From HGM12587 sp964602445 (GTDB taxonomy: Bacteria; Bacillota; Clostridia; Lachnospirales; Lachnospiraceae): a stretch of 64,000 nucleotides of DNA. Location of the stretch: the NCBI GenBank assembly GCA_964602445.1, contig CAZRQV010000001.1:62001-126000 (forward strand). Direction: 5' to 3'. The notes beneath the pieces are model-generated. The model was not told where the DNA came from. It searched no databases and saw nothing but the letters and a program-made list of their open reading frames with translations. The position numbers and the translations under genes were made by a program. Below are positions 9,369 to 17,624 of the stretch, piece after piece. Every line of letters begins with the position of its first letter. The stretch's first letter is position 1.

Positions 9369-10466
9369 ATGAAAAAGAGATTATTATTACTCATTGCTTC
9401 ATTTACAATGGCAATGGCTCTGACTGCCTGCGGCGGAGAAGAACCGACACAGGAAGTTATTATAGAGAATAGTGAAGAAGCAGAAGTTACAGAAGAACCT
9501 GTAGCTGAAGAAGAGGAAGAAATACTCCCGGAAGGGTTTTATCGCAGTGAACTGACCAATGAATTGATTTCTGAAGATTTAAAAGATCAGAGACCGATCG
9601 CAGTTATGGTTGATAATGAGAAAAAAGCACTGCCACATTACGGTCTGACACAGGCAGATGTTGTTTATGAACTTATGAACAGCACATTAAACGGTGAAAT
9701 TACACGTTTTATGGCACTTGTAAAAGACTGGGATGCAATTGAACAGTTCGGAAGTATCCGCTCTTTGCGTCCGACCAATATTCTTCTTGCCAACGAATGG
9801 AATGCGATCATTTGTCATGACGGAGGTCCTTTCCACAACGATGCATATCTTGCATTGCCGGCAACAGATAATATTTCCGGATATTTCGGTCGTGTAAACA
9901 ATGGAAAATCCAGAGAATTTACAGAATATATTCTCACAGGTGAAATTGAAAAATATACGACTAAATTAGGTATTGAGACTTCTTATAACGAATATTATGA
10001 AGGACCTCATTATCAGTTTGCAACAGAAGCAAATCCACAGAATCTGGAAGAATCTTATCCGGATTTTGCAAAATCTGCAGTACGAATCGATCTTCCGTTC
10101 AGTCATAACGAATCTGAACTGCAGTATAATGAAGAAGATGGATTATATTATTATTCTGAATACGGACAGGCACACAAAGATCCGCAGAATGATAACAAAC
10201 AGCTTTGCTTTAAAAATGTAATTCTTCAGAGAGTTACTTATAACCAGCTAGATGAAAATGGATATCTGATTTTTAACTGTATTGGTGAAGGAAAAGCAAC
10301 ATTTATTACCAACGGAAAACGTGTCAATGTTACATGGAAGAAGAGCAGTGATACAGAACCAACACGGTATTATGACGGTCTTGGAGAAGAGATCAAATTA
10401 AATACAGGAAAAACATATGTAGGTTTTGTAGCTGATCAGCGTTGGGATGAACTTGTCATTGAGTAA
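9369..10466 (+). CDS. YerB-like DUF3048 lipoprotein
   Basis: A 365-residue exported lipoprotein. The signal peptide ends in the lipobox ALTAC with C21 as the lipidation site, followed by a Glu-rich spacer (about 25-55). The rest matches the DUF3048/YerB type: RPIAVMVDNEKKALPHYGL, then the RSLRPTNI region, and a C-terminal beta domain that ends TYVGFVADQRWDELVIE. Members are widespread in Firmicutes; function is not established, and envelope association is inferred from the signal. SD AAAAAGGAAA precedes ATG 9369. It starts 20 bases after nfnB and may share its transcript. Confidence 0.85.
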   Translation: MKKRLLLLIASFTMAMALTACGGEEPTQEVIIENSEEAEVTEEPVAEEEEEILPEGFYRSELTNELISEDLKDQRPIAVMVDNEKKALPHYGLTQADVVYELMNSTLNGEITRFMALVKDWDAIEQFGSIRSLRPTNILLANEWNAIICHDGGPFHNDAYLALPATDNISGYFGRVNNGKSREFTEYILTGEIEKYTTKLGIETSYNEYYEGPHYQFATEANPQNLEESYPDFAKSAVRIDLPFSHNESELQYNEEDGLYYYSEYGQAHKDPQNDNKQLCFKNVILQRVTYNQLDENGYLIFNCIGEGKATFITNGKRVNVTWKKSSDTEPTRYYDGLGEEIKLNTGKTYVGFVADQRWDELVIE

Positions 10467-10506
10467 TCATGATCTGTAGAGCTGCCTGATTTGGAGCAGC
10501 AGATGC

Positions 10507-10535
10507 GAATATTTTAAACCTCCGATTCATAGATT
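10507..10535 (+). promoter_or_regulatory. Candidate SigE-type promoter for spoIVA
   Basis: GAATATT (10507-10513) and CATAGATT (10528-10535) are separated by 14 bases and resemble the Bacillus SigE consensus (about GAATATT and CATACAAT; the -10 matches 6 of 8). spoIVA is a mother-cell SigE gene in Bacillus. The predicted start point (about 10541) lies beyond the outer 5' arm of the hairpin described next. A consensus from memory was used. Confidence 0.55.
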
Positions 10536-10581
10536 GTAAAAACGCACAGGATGCGTACAATCATGAGTCGGAGGTTTTTTT
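10516..10581 (+). promoter_or_regulatory. Long hairpin sequestering the spoIVA ribosome binding site; terminator-like
   Basis: Three stacked stems share one axis: 10516-10530 with 10563-10577 (15 pairs, one G-T), GATTGT 10532-10537 with ACAATC 10557-10562, and ACGCA 10542-10546 with TGCGT 10552-10556. Seven T follow (10575-10581), ending one base before ATG 10583. The SD GGAGG (10570-10574) is inside the 3' arm. It can act as a terminator for the upstream unit and as a block on spoIVA translation from read-through RNA. Confidence 0.75.
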
Positions 10582-10582
10582 G

Positions 10583-12070
10583 ATGGACAATATGGAGAAT
10601 CATGAATTTGATCTATACAAAGATATTCAGAAACGTACAGGCGGAGAAATCTACATAGGCGTGATCGGGCCGGTCAGAACCGGAAAATCCACATTGATCA
10701 AGCGGATCATGGATCTTCTGGTATTGCCGAATCTTGCGGAAAGTCCGGAAAAAGAAAGAATTTTAGATGAACTTCCTCAAAGTGGTTCCGGAAGAACGAT
10801 CACCACAACAGAACCGAAATTTCTGCCGAAGGAAGCATTTGAGCTGAATCTGTCGAAAGATATTCAGCTGAAAGTCCGTTTGATCGATTGTGTTGGATAT
10901 ATGGTCGGAGGAGCTGTAGGACATATGGAAGAAGATCAGCCGCGAATGGTCAAAACGCCATGGTCGGAAGAAAAAATTCCGTTTGTCAAAGCGGCAGAGA
11001 TCGGTACACAAAAGGTAATGCAGGATCATTCCACTATTGGGATTGTAGTCACTTGCGACGGATCATTTTCAGAACTTCCGCGGGAAAGTTACATAGAAGC
11101 AGAAAGCCGTACTGTTGCAGAAATGAAAAAGTTAGGAAAACCATTTATTGTTGTTTTGAACAGCAGCCGTCCTTATGGTGATGGTACGGTAAAAATGGCA
11201 TCAGAATTAGAAGAACGGTATCAGGTTCCGGTGCTTCCTATGAACTGCGAGCAGCTTCATAAAGAAGATATTTTCCGGATTTTTGAAAATATTCTGAAAG
11301 AATTTCCGATTACTGATGTAGAATTTTATATGCCGAAATGGGTGGAAATGCTGGGAGAAGAATCGAAGATCAAGAAAGAAATCATCGATGGTGTGAAACA
11401 ACTGATGGCGAAGATTGATAAAGTGCAGGATGTGGTACCGGAAAATCTGCAGATGGATTCGGGATACGTCACGGGAATGAAAATTGAATCATTGAATTTA
11501 TCTGATGGAAAAGTGCGCATTGCATTGGAAGTGGACGAAACCTATTATTACGAATTGTTAAGCGAAATGACCGGAGAACACATTTCGGGGGAGTACGAAC
11601 TGCTGAAAATGATCAGCGAACTGGCAGCAATGAAAAAAGAGTATGTCAAAGTCCAGTATGCCATCGATGCTGTAAGGCAAAAAGGATACGGTGTGGTTAT
11701 GCCGATCAAAGAAGAAATTGTACTGGAAGACCCTGTTGTTGTAAAACAAGGAAGCAAGTACGGTGTTAAGATCAGAGCATCTGCTCCTTCCATCCATATG
11801 ATTCGAGCAAATATTGAGACAGAAATCTCTCCGATGGTAGGAACAGAAACACAGGCAGCAGATTTGATGAAATATATTGGTGATTCTAACCGGGAGGATG
11901 GTACGATCTGGAACACAAATATTTTTGGAAAATCTATCGAAGAATTGGTGGAAGATGGAATTAAGTCTAAGGTATATCAGATCGGAGAGGAAAGTCAGAT
12001 GAAATTACAGGAAACCATGCAGAAGATTGTCAATGACTCTAATGGCGGCATGGTATGTATCATTATCTAA
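10583..12070 (+). CDS. spoIVA: Stage IV sporulation protein A, spore coat morphogenetic ATPase
   Basis: A 495-residue cytoskeletal ATPase that coats the forespore surface and forms the basement layer on which the spore coat assembles. Walker A GPVRTGKST lies at residues 29-37. The GTPase-like N-terminal domain (to about 240) carries LIDCVGYMVGGA. A helical middle domain and a C-terminal domain ending in GGMVCIII match the family; the C-terminus is what anchors SpoIVA to SpoVM at the forespore membrane. Length equals the Bacillus protein. ATG 10583 is preferred; a TTG in frame at 10580 falls in the T run. Its SD sits in the hairpin described at 10516. Confidence 0.97.
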   Translation: MDNMENHEFDLYKDIQKRTGGEIYIGVIGPVRTGKSTLIKRIMDLLVLPNLAESPEKERILDELPQSGSGRTITTTEPKFLPKEAFELNLSKDIQLKVRLIDCVGYMVGGAVGHMEEDQPRMVKTPWSEEKIPFVKAAEIGTQKVMQDHSTIGIVVTCDGSFSELPRESYIEAESRTVAEMKKLGKPFIVVLNSSRPYGDGTVKMASELEERYQVPVLPMNCEQLHKEDIFRIFENILKEFPITDVEFYMPKWVEMLGEESKIKKEIIDGVKQLMAKIDKVQDVVPENLQMDSGYVTGMKIESLNLSDGKVRIALEVDETYYYELLSEMTGEHISGEYELLKMISELAAMKKEYVKVQYAIDAVRQKGYGVVMPIKEEIVLEDPVVVKQGSKYGVKIRASAPSIHMIRANIETEISPMVGTETQAADLMKYIGDSNREDGTIWNTNIFGKSIEELVEDGIKSKVYQIGEESQMKLQETMQKIVNDSNGGMVCIII

Positions 12071-12118
12071 GGAAAGATTTATAAGTGATACTTATTAAAA
12101 TTCATAAAAAAATCATAC

Positions 12119-12147
12119 TGGATAATAAAGGCAAAATTTGATATAAT
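12119..12147 (+). promoter_or_regulatory. Sigma-A promoter with extended -10
   Basis: The -10 TATAAT (12142-12147) is preceded by TGA, giving an extended TGnTATAAT. A weak -35 TGGATA (12119-12124) lies 17 bases upstream. It would drive the purine permease gene. Confidence 0.65.
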
Positions 12148-12166
12148 TTAGATGTCTTTTTTGGAA

Positions 12167-12194
12167 AAACGGGCAGTTTATCAGCTGCCTGTTT
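12167..12194 (+). promoter_or_regulatory. Leader hairpin before the purine permease
   Basis: Stem AAACGGGCAG (12167-12176) with CTGCCTGTTT (12185-12194), 10 pairs with one G-T, lies about 13 bases past the predicted transcription start and 17 bases before the SD AGGAGGA. No T run follows, so it is unlikely to be a plain terminator. No purine riboswitch core was seen in this short leader. Confidence 0.45.
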
Positions 12195-12223
12195 CACATT
12201 TACTAACAGGAGGAGGACTAAAA

Positions 12224-13591
12224 ATGTTAGAAAAAATTTTCAAATTGAAAGAAAATAAGACAGATGTAAAAACTGAGGTCTTAGCCGGTGTTACAACTTT
12301 TATGACAATGGCTTATATCCTTGCAGTTAATCCATCCATTCTTTCAGCATCCGGTATGGATTCCAATGCAGTATTACTTGCAACAGCAATCGCATCATTT
12401 ATCGGCTGTGCATGTATGGCTTTTATGGCAAATTATCCATTCGCACTGGCTCCGGGTATGGGACTGAATGCTTACTTTGCATATACAGTATGTATCGGTA
12501 TGGGCGTTTCATGGCAGACAGCAATGCTTGCAGTATTTATTGAAGGTATTATCTTTATCGTGCTTTCTTTAACTAATGTTCGTGAAGCAATCTTTAATGC
12601 AATTCCATTGACCTTAAAAACAGCGGTTTCCGCAGGGATCGGCCTGTTTATTGCATTTATCGGACTTCAGAATGCAAAAATCGTAGTAAACAGTGACTCT
12701 ACATTGTTAACTTATCAGACATTCAAAGGAAACTTCTCTACCGAAGGTATCACAGCATTACTTGCAATCATCGGTGTGATCATTACAGCATACTTTGTGA
12801 TCAAGAAAGTGAAAGGTGATATTTTCCTTGGAATCATTGTTACATGGCTTCTTGGTATGATCTGTCAGGCGGTAGGTCTGTATGTTCCAAATCCGGAAGC
12901 AGGCTGGTACTCTTTATATCCAAATTTCTCAGCAGGCTGGAACTTTGCATCTTTAGGAGAAACATTTGGTGCAGTATTCAGAGCTGATATTTCTGAAATC
13001 GGTATTGCAAACCTGATCGTTGTTGTGTTTGCATTCTTATTCGTTGACGTATTTGATACGTTAGGAACACTGATTGGTGTTGCTACCAAAGCAGACATGC
13101 TTGATGAAAAAGGACAGCTTCCAAGAATCAAAGGTGCGCTGATGGCAGATGCAGTAGGAACAACTGCAGGTGCAGTTCTCGGTACTTCTACGGTAACTAC
13201 ATTCGTAGAAAGTGCATCTGGTGTTATGGCAGGCGGAAGAACAGGTTTAACTTCTATCGTAACAGGTCTTCTGTTCTTAGTGTCTATCGTATTAAGCCCG
13301 CTGTTCTTATCCATTCCATCATTTGCAACAGCTCCGGCACTGATTGTTGTTGGTTTCCATATGATGTGCAACGTAGCAAAGATTGATTTTACAGATTTCT
13401 CTGAAGCAATTCCTGCTTACCTGACAATTCTGTTCATGCCGATCATGTACAGCATTTCAGAAGGTATCGTTATGGGTGTAATTTCTTATACAGTACTGAC
13501 ACTTGCAACAGGAAAAGCAAAAGAAAAGAAATTAAGCCCATTAATGTATGTGTTATCCATTCTTTTCGTTTGCAAATACATTTTCTTATAA
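12224..13591 (+). CDS. NCS2-family purine permease (AzgA/PbuG type)
   Basis: A 455-residue polytopic membrane transporter with about 12-14 helices. Its conserved blocks are those of the hypoxanthine/guanine/adenine group of NCS2 permeases: TEVLAGVTTFMTMAYILAVNP near the N-terminus, MGLNAYFAY, and the substrate-site region FLFVDVFDTLGTLIGVATKA. It probably imports purine bases by proton symport. ATG 12224 follows SD AGGAGGA; the frame is open upstream through the leader hairpin, so the longer version is rejected. A single-gene unit between its own promoter and the terminator at 13693. Confidence 0.9.
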   Translation: MLEKIFKLKENKTDVKTEVLAGVTTFMTMAYILAVNPSILSASGMDSNAVLLATAIASFIGCACMAFMANYPFALAPGMGLNAYFAYTVCIGMGVSWQTAMLAVFIEGIIFIVLSLTNVREAIFNAIPLTLKTAVSAGIGLFIAFIGLQNAKIVVNSDSTLLTYQTFKGNFSTEGITALLAIIGVIITAYFVIKKVKGDIFLGIIVTWLLGMICQAVGLYVPNPEAGWYSLYPNFSAGWNFASLGETFGAVFRADISEIGIANLIVVVFAFLFVDVFDTLGTLIGVATKADMLDEKGQLPRIKGALMADAVGTTAGAVLGTSTVTTFVESASGVMAGGRTGLTSIVTGLLFLVSIVLSPLFLSIPSFATAPALIVVGFHMMCNVAKIDFTDFSEAIPAYLTILFMPIMYSISEGIVMGVISYTVLTLATGKAKEKKLSPLMYVLSILFVCKYIFL

Positions 13592-13692
13592 TTGATTTCA
13601 GAATTCTGAAATTTCTTAGGTCTTATTTTGAGAGAAAAGACAGAAAAATATCTGTGAAAATCTCAGAAAAAGATGGTTTTATAAAGAAATCA

Positions 13693-13722
13693 CGGCACTT
13701 CTCTGGCAGGAGTGCCGTTTTT
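13693..13722 (+). terminator. Rho-independent terminator
   Basis: Stem CGGCACT (13693-13699) with AGTGCCG (13711-13717), then TTTTT. It ends the purine permease transcript. Confidence 0.8.
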
Positions 13723-13746
13723 GCCATTGTTTCTATGATAAAAGTA

Positions 13747-13775
13747 TTGTAAAATCTTTACGTTTCGGATAAAAT
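13747..13775 (+). promoter_or_regulatory. Probable sigma-A promoter of rnhA-alaS
   Basis: TTGTAA (13747-13752), a 17-base spacer and TAAAAT (13770-13775) lie 35 bases before the rnhA start and after the previous terminator. Confidence 0.5.
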
Positions 13776-13810
13776 AAGCAATGGTGGGAGCACCGCGAAC
13801 AGGAGGTAAT

Positions 13811-14296
13811 ATGTTAGTTAAAATTTACACTGACGGTGCAGCAAGAGGAAATCCTGACGGACCGGGAGGCTACGGAACGATCTTATCCTATACGGATGGA
13901 AGCGGAACGGAGCATATCAGAGAGTTTAGCCAGGGTTACGTAAGAACGACCAATAACCGCATGGAGCTGATGGCTGCCATTGTGGGGTTGGAAGCGTTGA
14001 TCAAACCATGTGAAGTAGAATTGTATTCGGATTCCAAATATGTGGTTGATGCGTTTAATCAGAACTGGATTGGTAGCTGGCTTCGCAATGATTGGAAGAA
14101 CAGTGCCAAGAAACCGGTCAAAAATAAGGAACTGTGGCAGCGTCTTTTAAAAGCCATGGAACCTCATAAAGTAACCTATATTTGGGTAAAGGGTCATAAT
14201 GGACATGCCCGCAATGAGCGCTGTGATCAGCTGGCTACGACTGCCGCTGACGGTGCTGACCTCATTCATGATGAGGTATTTGAGAAAGAGAGGTAA
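13811..14296 (+). CDS. rnhA: Ribonuclease HI
   Basis: A 161-residue RNase H type 1 that degrades the RNA strand of RNA-DNA hybrids. The catalytic carboxylates are visible in order: D8 in [12 protein letters not shown], the Glu of NNRMELMA, the Asp of LYSDSKYV, and the Asp near the end of the [18 protein letters not shown] block. The full family length is present and there is no extra N-terminal hybrid-binding domain. ATG 13811 directly follows SD AGGAGGTAAT; an in-frame upstream start would lie before the SD. A tiny membrane-protein gene and alaS follow closely. Confidence 0.95.
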   Translation: MLVKIYTDGAARGNPDGPGGYGTILSYTDGSGTEHIREFSQGYVRTTNNRMELMAAIVGLEALIKPCEVELYSDSKYVVDAFNQNWIGSWLRNDWKNSAKKPVKNKELWQRLLKAMEPHKVTYIWVKGHNGHARNERCDQLATTAADGADLIHDEVFEKER

Positions 14297-14299
14297 AAG

Positions 14300-14428
14300 A
14301 TGTTCTTAACTACATTGTTACAGACTTTATTCAAAATGGTGGTTCTGGCAGCAGCCGGCTATGTCGGTATTCTTGCCGGAAAAAAATTACGCGACAGAAA
14401 AGACGCAAAATCTGAAAAAGAAGCGTAA
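14300..14428 (+). CDS. Small single-pass membrane protein, 42 aa
   Basis: Begins 3 bases after the rnhA stop with a nearby SD-like GAGAGG. The product has one hydrophobic helix (about residues 3-27, ending GYVGILAG) followed by a very basic/acidic tail (KKLRDRKDAKSEKEA). It resembles the many small stress-related or scaffold-type membrane peptides, but I do not recognise it. The gene's 3' end forms one copy of an imperfect tandem repeat that continues into the alaS leader. It is too short for coding statistics, so the call rests on position, SD and the well-formed helix. Confidence 0.45.
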   Translation: MFLTTLLQTLFKMVVLAAAGYVGILAGKKLRDRKDAKSEKEA

Positions 14429-14464
14429 AAATTACGCAACAGAAAATCTGAAAAAGCGTAAAAA
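14382..14464 (+). repeat. Imperfect tandem repeat before alaS
   Basis: About 44 bases starting at AAAATTACGCGACAGAAAA (from 14383) recur, shortened by an 11-base deletion, as AAAATTACGCAACAGAAAA (from 14427), both ending in AAGCGT. A third copy may begin at 14460. TTACGC/GCGTAA segments within the copies can also pair. The array ends just before the alaS SD. Confidence 0.6.
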
Positions 14465-14479
14465 TTGGAGGAGACAAAA

Positions 14480-17119
14480 GTGAAACAATACGGCGTAAAC
14501 GAATTAAGAAAAATGTTTCTGGAATTTTTCGAAAGCAAAGATCATTTGGCAATGAAAAGCTTTTCTTTGGTTCCGGTAAATGACAATAGTTTATTATTGA
14601 TCAATTCTGGTATGGCTCCATTAAAGCCATATTTTACAGGTGCGGAAATTCCGCCAAGAAAAAGAGTGACAACCTGTCAGAAATGTATCCGTACAGGCGA
14701 TATCGAAAATGTAGGTAAAACAGCTCGTCACGGTACATTCTTTGAAATGCTCGGTAATTTCTCGTTTGGCGATTATTTCAAAACAGAAGCAATTCACTGG
14801 TCATGGGAATTCCTGACAGAAGTTGTAGGTCTGGATCCGGAAAGACTTTATCCATCAGTATATGTAGATGATGATGAAGCTTTTGAAATCTGGAACAAAG
14901 AAATCGGCATTGCGCCGGAAAGAATTTTCCGCTTTGGAAAAGCAGATAACTTCTGGGAACATGGTGCAGGTCCTTGTGGTCCATGTTCAGAAATCTATTA
15001 TGATCGTGGTGAAAAATACGGCTGCGGCAAACCGGATTGTACGGTAGGCTGTGAATGTGACAGATATATCGAAGTATGGAACAACGTATTTACACAGTTT
15101 AACAGTGACGGTCATGATAACTATACAGAACTTGTTCAGAAAAATATCGATACCGGTATGGGTCTGGAAAGACTTGCAACTGTAGTACAGGATGTAGATT
15201 CTATCTTTGATGTAGATACGATCAGAAGTCTTCGTGACAAAGTTTGTGAAATCGCTCATTGTGAATATCATAAAGATGCAGACAAAGACGTATCCATCCG
15301 TTTGATCACAGACCATATCCGTTCTTCAACATTTATGATCTCTGATGGTATCATGCCGGACAATGAAGGCCGTGGCTATGTACTTCGCCGTCTCATCAGA
15401 CGTGCAGCACGTCATGGACGTTTATTAGGCATTGAAGGTAAATTCCTTGCAGGTTTAAGTGCTGTTGTAATTGAAGGAAGCAAGGATGGCTATCCGGAAC
15501 TGGAAGAAAAGAAAGAATTTATCTTCAAAGTTCTGACACAGGAAGAAGGCCAGTTCAATAAAACCATTGATACCGGTCTGAAAATTTTAGGCGAAATGGA
15601 AGATGCACTGACAGCGGAAGGCAAAAAGACATTAGCAGGTGCAGATGCATTCAAATTATATGATACTTATGGATTCCCTCTGGATCTGACCAAAGAAATT
15701 TTGGAAGAAAAAGGATTTGATGTAGACGAAGAAGGATTCAAAGCCTACATGGAAGAACAGAGAGTTCAGGCTCGTAATGCCCGTAAGACAACAAACTATA
15801 TAGGAGCAGATGCGACAGTATATGATGAGATTGATGCGGTAGTGACCAGCAAATTTGTAGGTTATGACTGCTTAACAGCAGAATCTAAAGTGACAGTTCT
15901 CACTACAGAAACTGCATTGACAGAAGCAATCACTGCAGGTGAAACAGCAACTGTATTTGTAGAGGAAACACCATTCTATGCAACGATGGGTGGTCAGGAA
16001 GGCGACAAAGGTGTGATTACAGTAGGCGATGCGGTGTTTGAAGTTTTTGAAACAATCAAACTGCGCGGCGGAAAAGTAGGCCACGTAGGTAAATTGACCA
16101 AAGGCATGATCAAAGTAGGTGATGTGGTAACATTAAGTGTTTGTCCGGAAGGAAGAAATGCAACTTGTAAGAACCACAGTGCAACTCACCTTCTTCAGAA
16201 AGCATTAAAGACTGTTTTAGGAAACCATGTAGAACAGAAAGGTTCTCTGGTAACTCCGGACAGACTTCGTTTTGACTTTGCACATTTCCAGGCGATGACA
16301 GCAGAAGAAATTGCAAAAGTAGAAGAACTGGTGAATAAGGAAATTCAGGCAGCACTTCCGGTTGTAACAGAAGTGATGAACATTGAAGATGCAAAGAAGA
16401 CTGGTGCAATGGCACTGTTCGGAGAAAAATATGCAGATGATGTACGTGTCGTATCTATGGGCGATTTCTCGAAAGAACTTTGCGGCGGTACTCACGTAGC
16501 AAATACAAGCATCATTGGTTCCTTTAAGATTGTATCTGAAGCCGGTGTGGCAGCAGGGGTACGTCGTATTGAAGCTTTAACAGGCGAAGGCGTTTTTGCA
16601 TACTATAAAGAAATCGAAAGCAAACTTGCAGAAGTTGCAAAACTGGTAAAAGGAACTCCGGCAACAGCAGCAGAAAAAGTAGAACATTTACTTGCAGAAG
16701 TGAAAGCACTTCAGAGTGAAAATGAATCTTTAAAGAGCAAAGCTGCAAAAGATGCTCTTGGAGATGTTATGAACCAGGTAGAAGAAATAAACGGCATGAA
16801 AGTACTGGCTACAAAAGTCGCAGGTGTAGACATGAACGGACTTCGTGAACTGGGAGATCAGCTGAAAGAAAAAATCGGTGAAGGTATCGTAGTGATTGCA
16901 TCAGAAGTAGATGGTAAAGTGAATTTAATGGCAACTGCTACAGACGGAGCGATGAAAGCAGGTGCACATGCCGGAAATCTGATCAAAGAGATTGCGAAAC
17001 TTGTAGGCGGTGGCGGCGGCGGTCGTCCAAATATGGCACAGGCCGGCGGTAAAAATCCTGCAGGTATCGATGATGCCGTTGCAAAAGCCAAAGAAGTGGC
17101 AGCATCTCAGCTTGCTTAA
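14480..17119 (+). CDS. alaS: Alanyl-tRNA synthetase
   Basis: An 879-residue class II aminoacyl-tRNA synthetase that charges tRNA-Ala. Class II motif regions lie in the first 300 residues (TCQKCIRTGDIENVG, and the FEMLGNFSFGDYFK motif). The editing domain carries HSATHLLQKAL and CGGTH, and the C-terminal DHHA1/C-Ala domain contains the GGGGGGRP glycine run. This is the full family length. The start is GTG 14480, behind GGAGGAG with 6-base spacing; a TTG at 14465 is rejected because it precedes the SD. No T-box element was seen upstream; the gene appears to be read from the rnhA promoter. Confidence 0.97.
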   Translation: MKQYGVNELRKMFLEFFESKDHLAMKSFSLVPVNDNSLLLINSGMAPLKPYFTGAEIPPRKRVTTCQKCIRTGDIENVGKTARHGTFFEMLGNFSFGDYFKTEAIHWSWEFLTEVVGLDPERLYPSVYVDDDEAFEIWNKEIGIAPERIFRFGKADNFWEHGAGPCGPCSEIYYDRGEKYGCGKPDCTVGCECDRYIEVWNNVFTQFNSDGHDNYTELVQKNIDTGMGLERLATVVQDVDSIFDVDTIRSLRDKVCEIAHCEYHKDADKDVSIRLITDHIRSSTFMISDGIMPDNEGRGYVLRRLIRRAARHGRLLGIEGKFLAGLSAVVIEGSKDGYPELEEKKEFIFKVLTQEEGQFNKTIDTGLKILGEMEDALTAEGKKTLAGADAFKLYDTYGFPLDLTKEILEEKGFDVDEEGFKAYMEEQRVQARNARKTTNYIGADATVYDEIDAVVTSKFVGYDCLTAESKVTVLTTETALTEAITAGETATVFVEETPFYATMGGQEGDKGVITVGDAVFEVFETIKLRGGKVGHVGKLTKGMIKVGDVVTLSVCPEGRNATCKNHSATHLLQKALKTVLGNHVEQKGSLVTPDRLRFDFAHFQAMTAEEIAKVEELVNKEIQAALPVVTEVMNIEDAKKTGAMALFGEKYADDVRVVSMGDFSKELCGGTHVANTSIIGSFKIVSEAGVAAGVRRIEALTGEGVFAYYKEIESKLAEVAKLVKGTPATAAEKVEHLLAEVKALQSENESLKSKAAKDALGDVMNQVEEINGMKVLATKVAGVDMNGLRELGDQLKEKIGEGIVVIASEVDGKVNLMATATDGAMKAGAHAGNLIKEIAKLVGGGGGGRPNMAQAGGKNPAGIDDAVAKAKEVAASQLA

Positions 17120-17159
17120 AAAAAGCGTATAAAATAATTAAAAATACAAAATAAAGTGC

Positions 17160-17188
17160 TTGACAATATTTGGGTCATGCTCTATAAT
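17160..17188 (+). promoter_or_regulatory. Strong sigma-A promoter of rpsU
   Basis: Perfect -35 TTGACA (17160-17165) and perfect -10 TATAAT (17183-17188) separated by 17 bases, in the gap between alaS and rpsU. Confidence 0.92.
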
Positions 17189-17265
17189 AAAATGAGTGCA
17201 GTAAAAATACCCATACAGTTGTATTATGCACAATACACAACTGGAGGGAGGTTAGGTGTGAGTCT

Positions 17266-17442
17266 ATGTCAAATGTAATCGTAAAAGAAAACGAGACTTT
17301 AGATAGCGCTTTACGCAGATTCAAAAGAAACTGTGCGAAAGCAGGTATTCAGCAGGAAATTCGTAAGAGAGAACATTACGAAAAACCAAGCGTAAGACGT
17401 AAGAAAAAATCTGAAGCGGCTAGAAAACGTAAATACAATTAA
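17266..17442 (+). CDS. rpsU: 30S ribosomal protein S21
   Basis: A 58-residue basic protein (start [19 protein letters not shown], end [13 protein letters not shown]) that is a full-length S21 of the small ribosomal subunit. It helps base-pairing of the 16S rRNA 3' end with mRNA leaders. ATG 17266 follows AGGTG at 7-base spacing, while a stronger GGGAGG lies farther upstream. It is monocistronic: its own perfect promoter lies about 80 bases upstream and a strong terminator follows within 10 bases. Confidence 0.96.
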   Translation: MSNVIVKENETLDSALRRFKRNCAKAGIQQEIRKREHYEKPSVRRKKKSEAARKRKYN

Positions 17443-17450
17443 TTTGTGCA

Positions 17451-17480
17451 AAAAAGGGACTGTTTTTCAGTCCCTTTTTC
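17451..17480 (+). terminator. Rho-independent terminator of rpsU
   Basis: Perfect 12-bp stem AAAAAGGGACTG (17451-17462) with CAGTCCCTTTTT (17468-17479), containing its own T run. Confidence 0.9.
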
Positions 17481-17624
17481 TAAATTTGCACGACAAAGAA
17501 AAATATCCGTGTTTGCGTAAGTTCCAGGAGCGTATAGGAATGTTCTGAAAATGTACAAAGCTGCTTTTATAACTAAAAAATAGAATCTGATATTTCTGTT
17601 TTTTATCATACTGAGGAATTAAAA

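Noticed and set aside
9973..10221. 82-codon ORF inside the YerB-like gene, same strand
   Set aside because: Out-of-frame shadow within a conserved coding region, without SD.
12148..12223. Purine riboswitch before the purine permease
   Set aside because: Only about 76 bases lie between the promoter and the start, with one hairpin; the three-way junction core with its conserved pairing loops is absent.
13570..13752. 60-codon ORF after the purine permease
   Set aside because: No SD, begins inside the permease gene, and covers the terminator stem; the composition is that of A/T-rich intergenic DNA.
14429..14479. T-box leader for alaS
   Set aside because: No room for a specifier hairpin and no T-box sequence; the gap contains only the tandem repeat.
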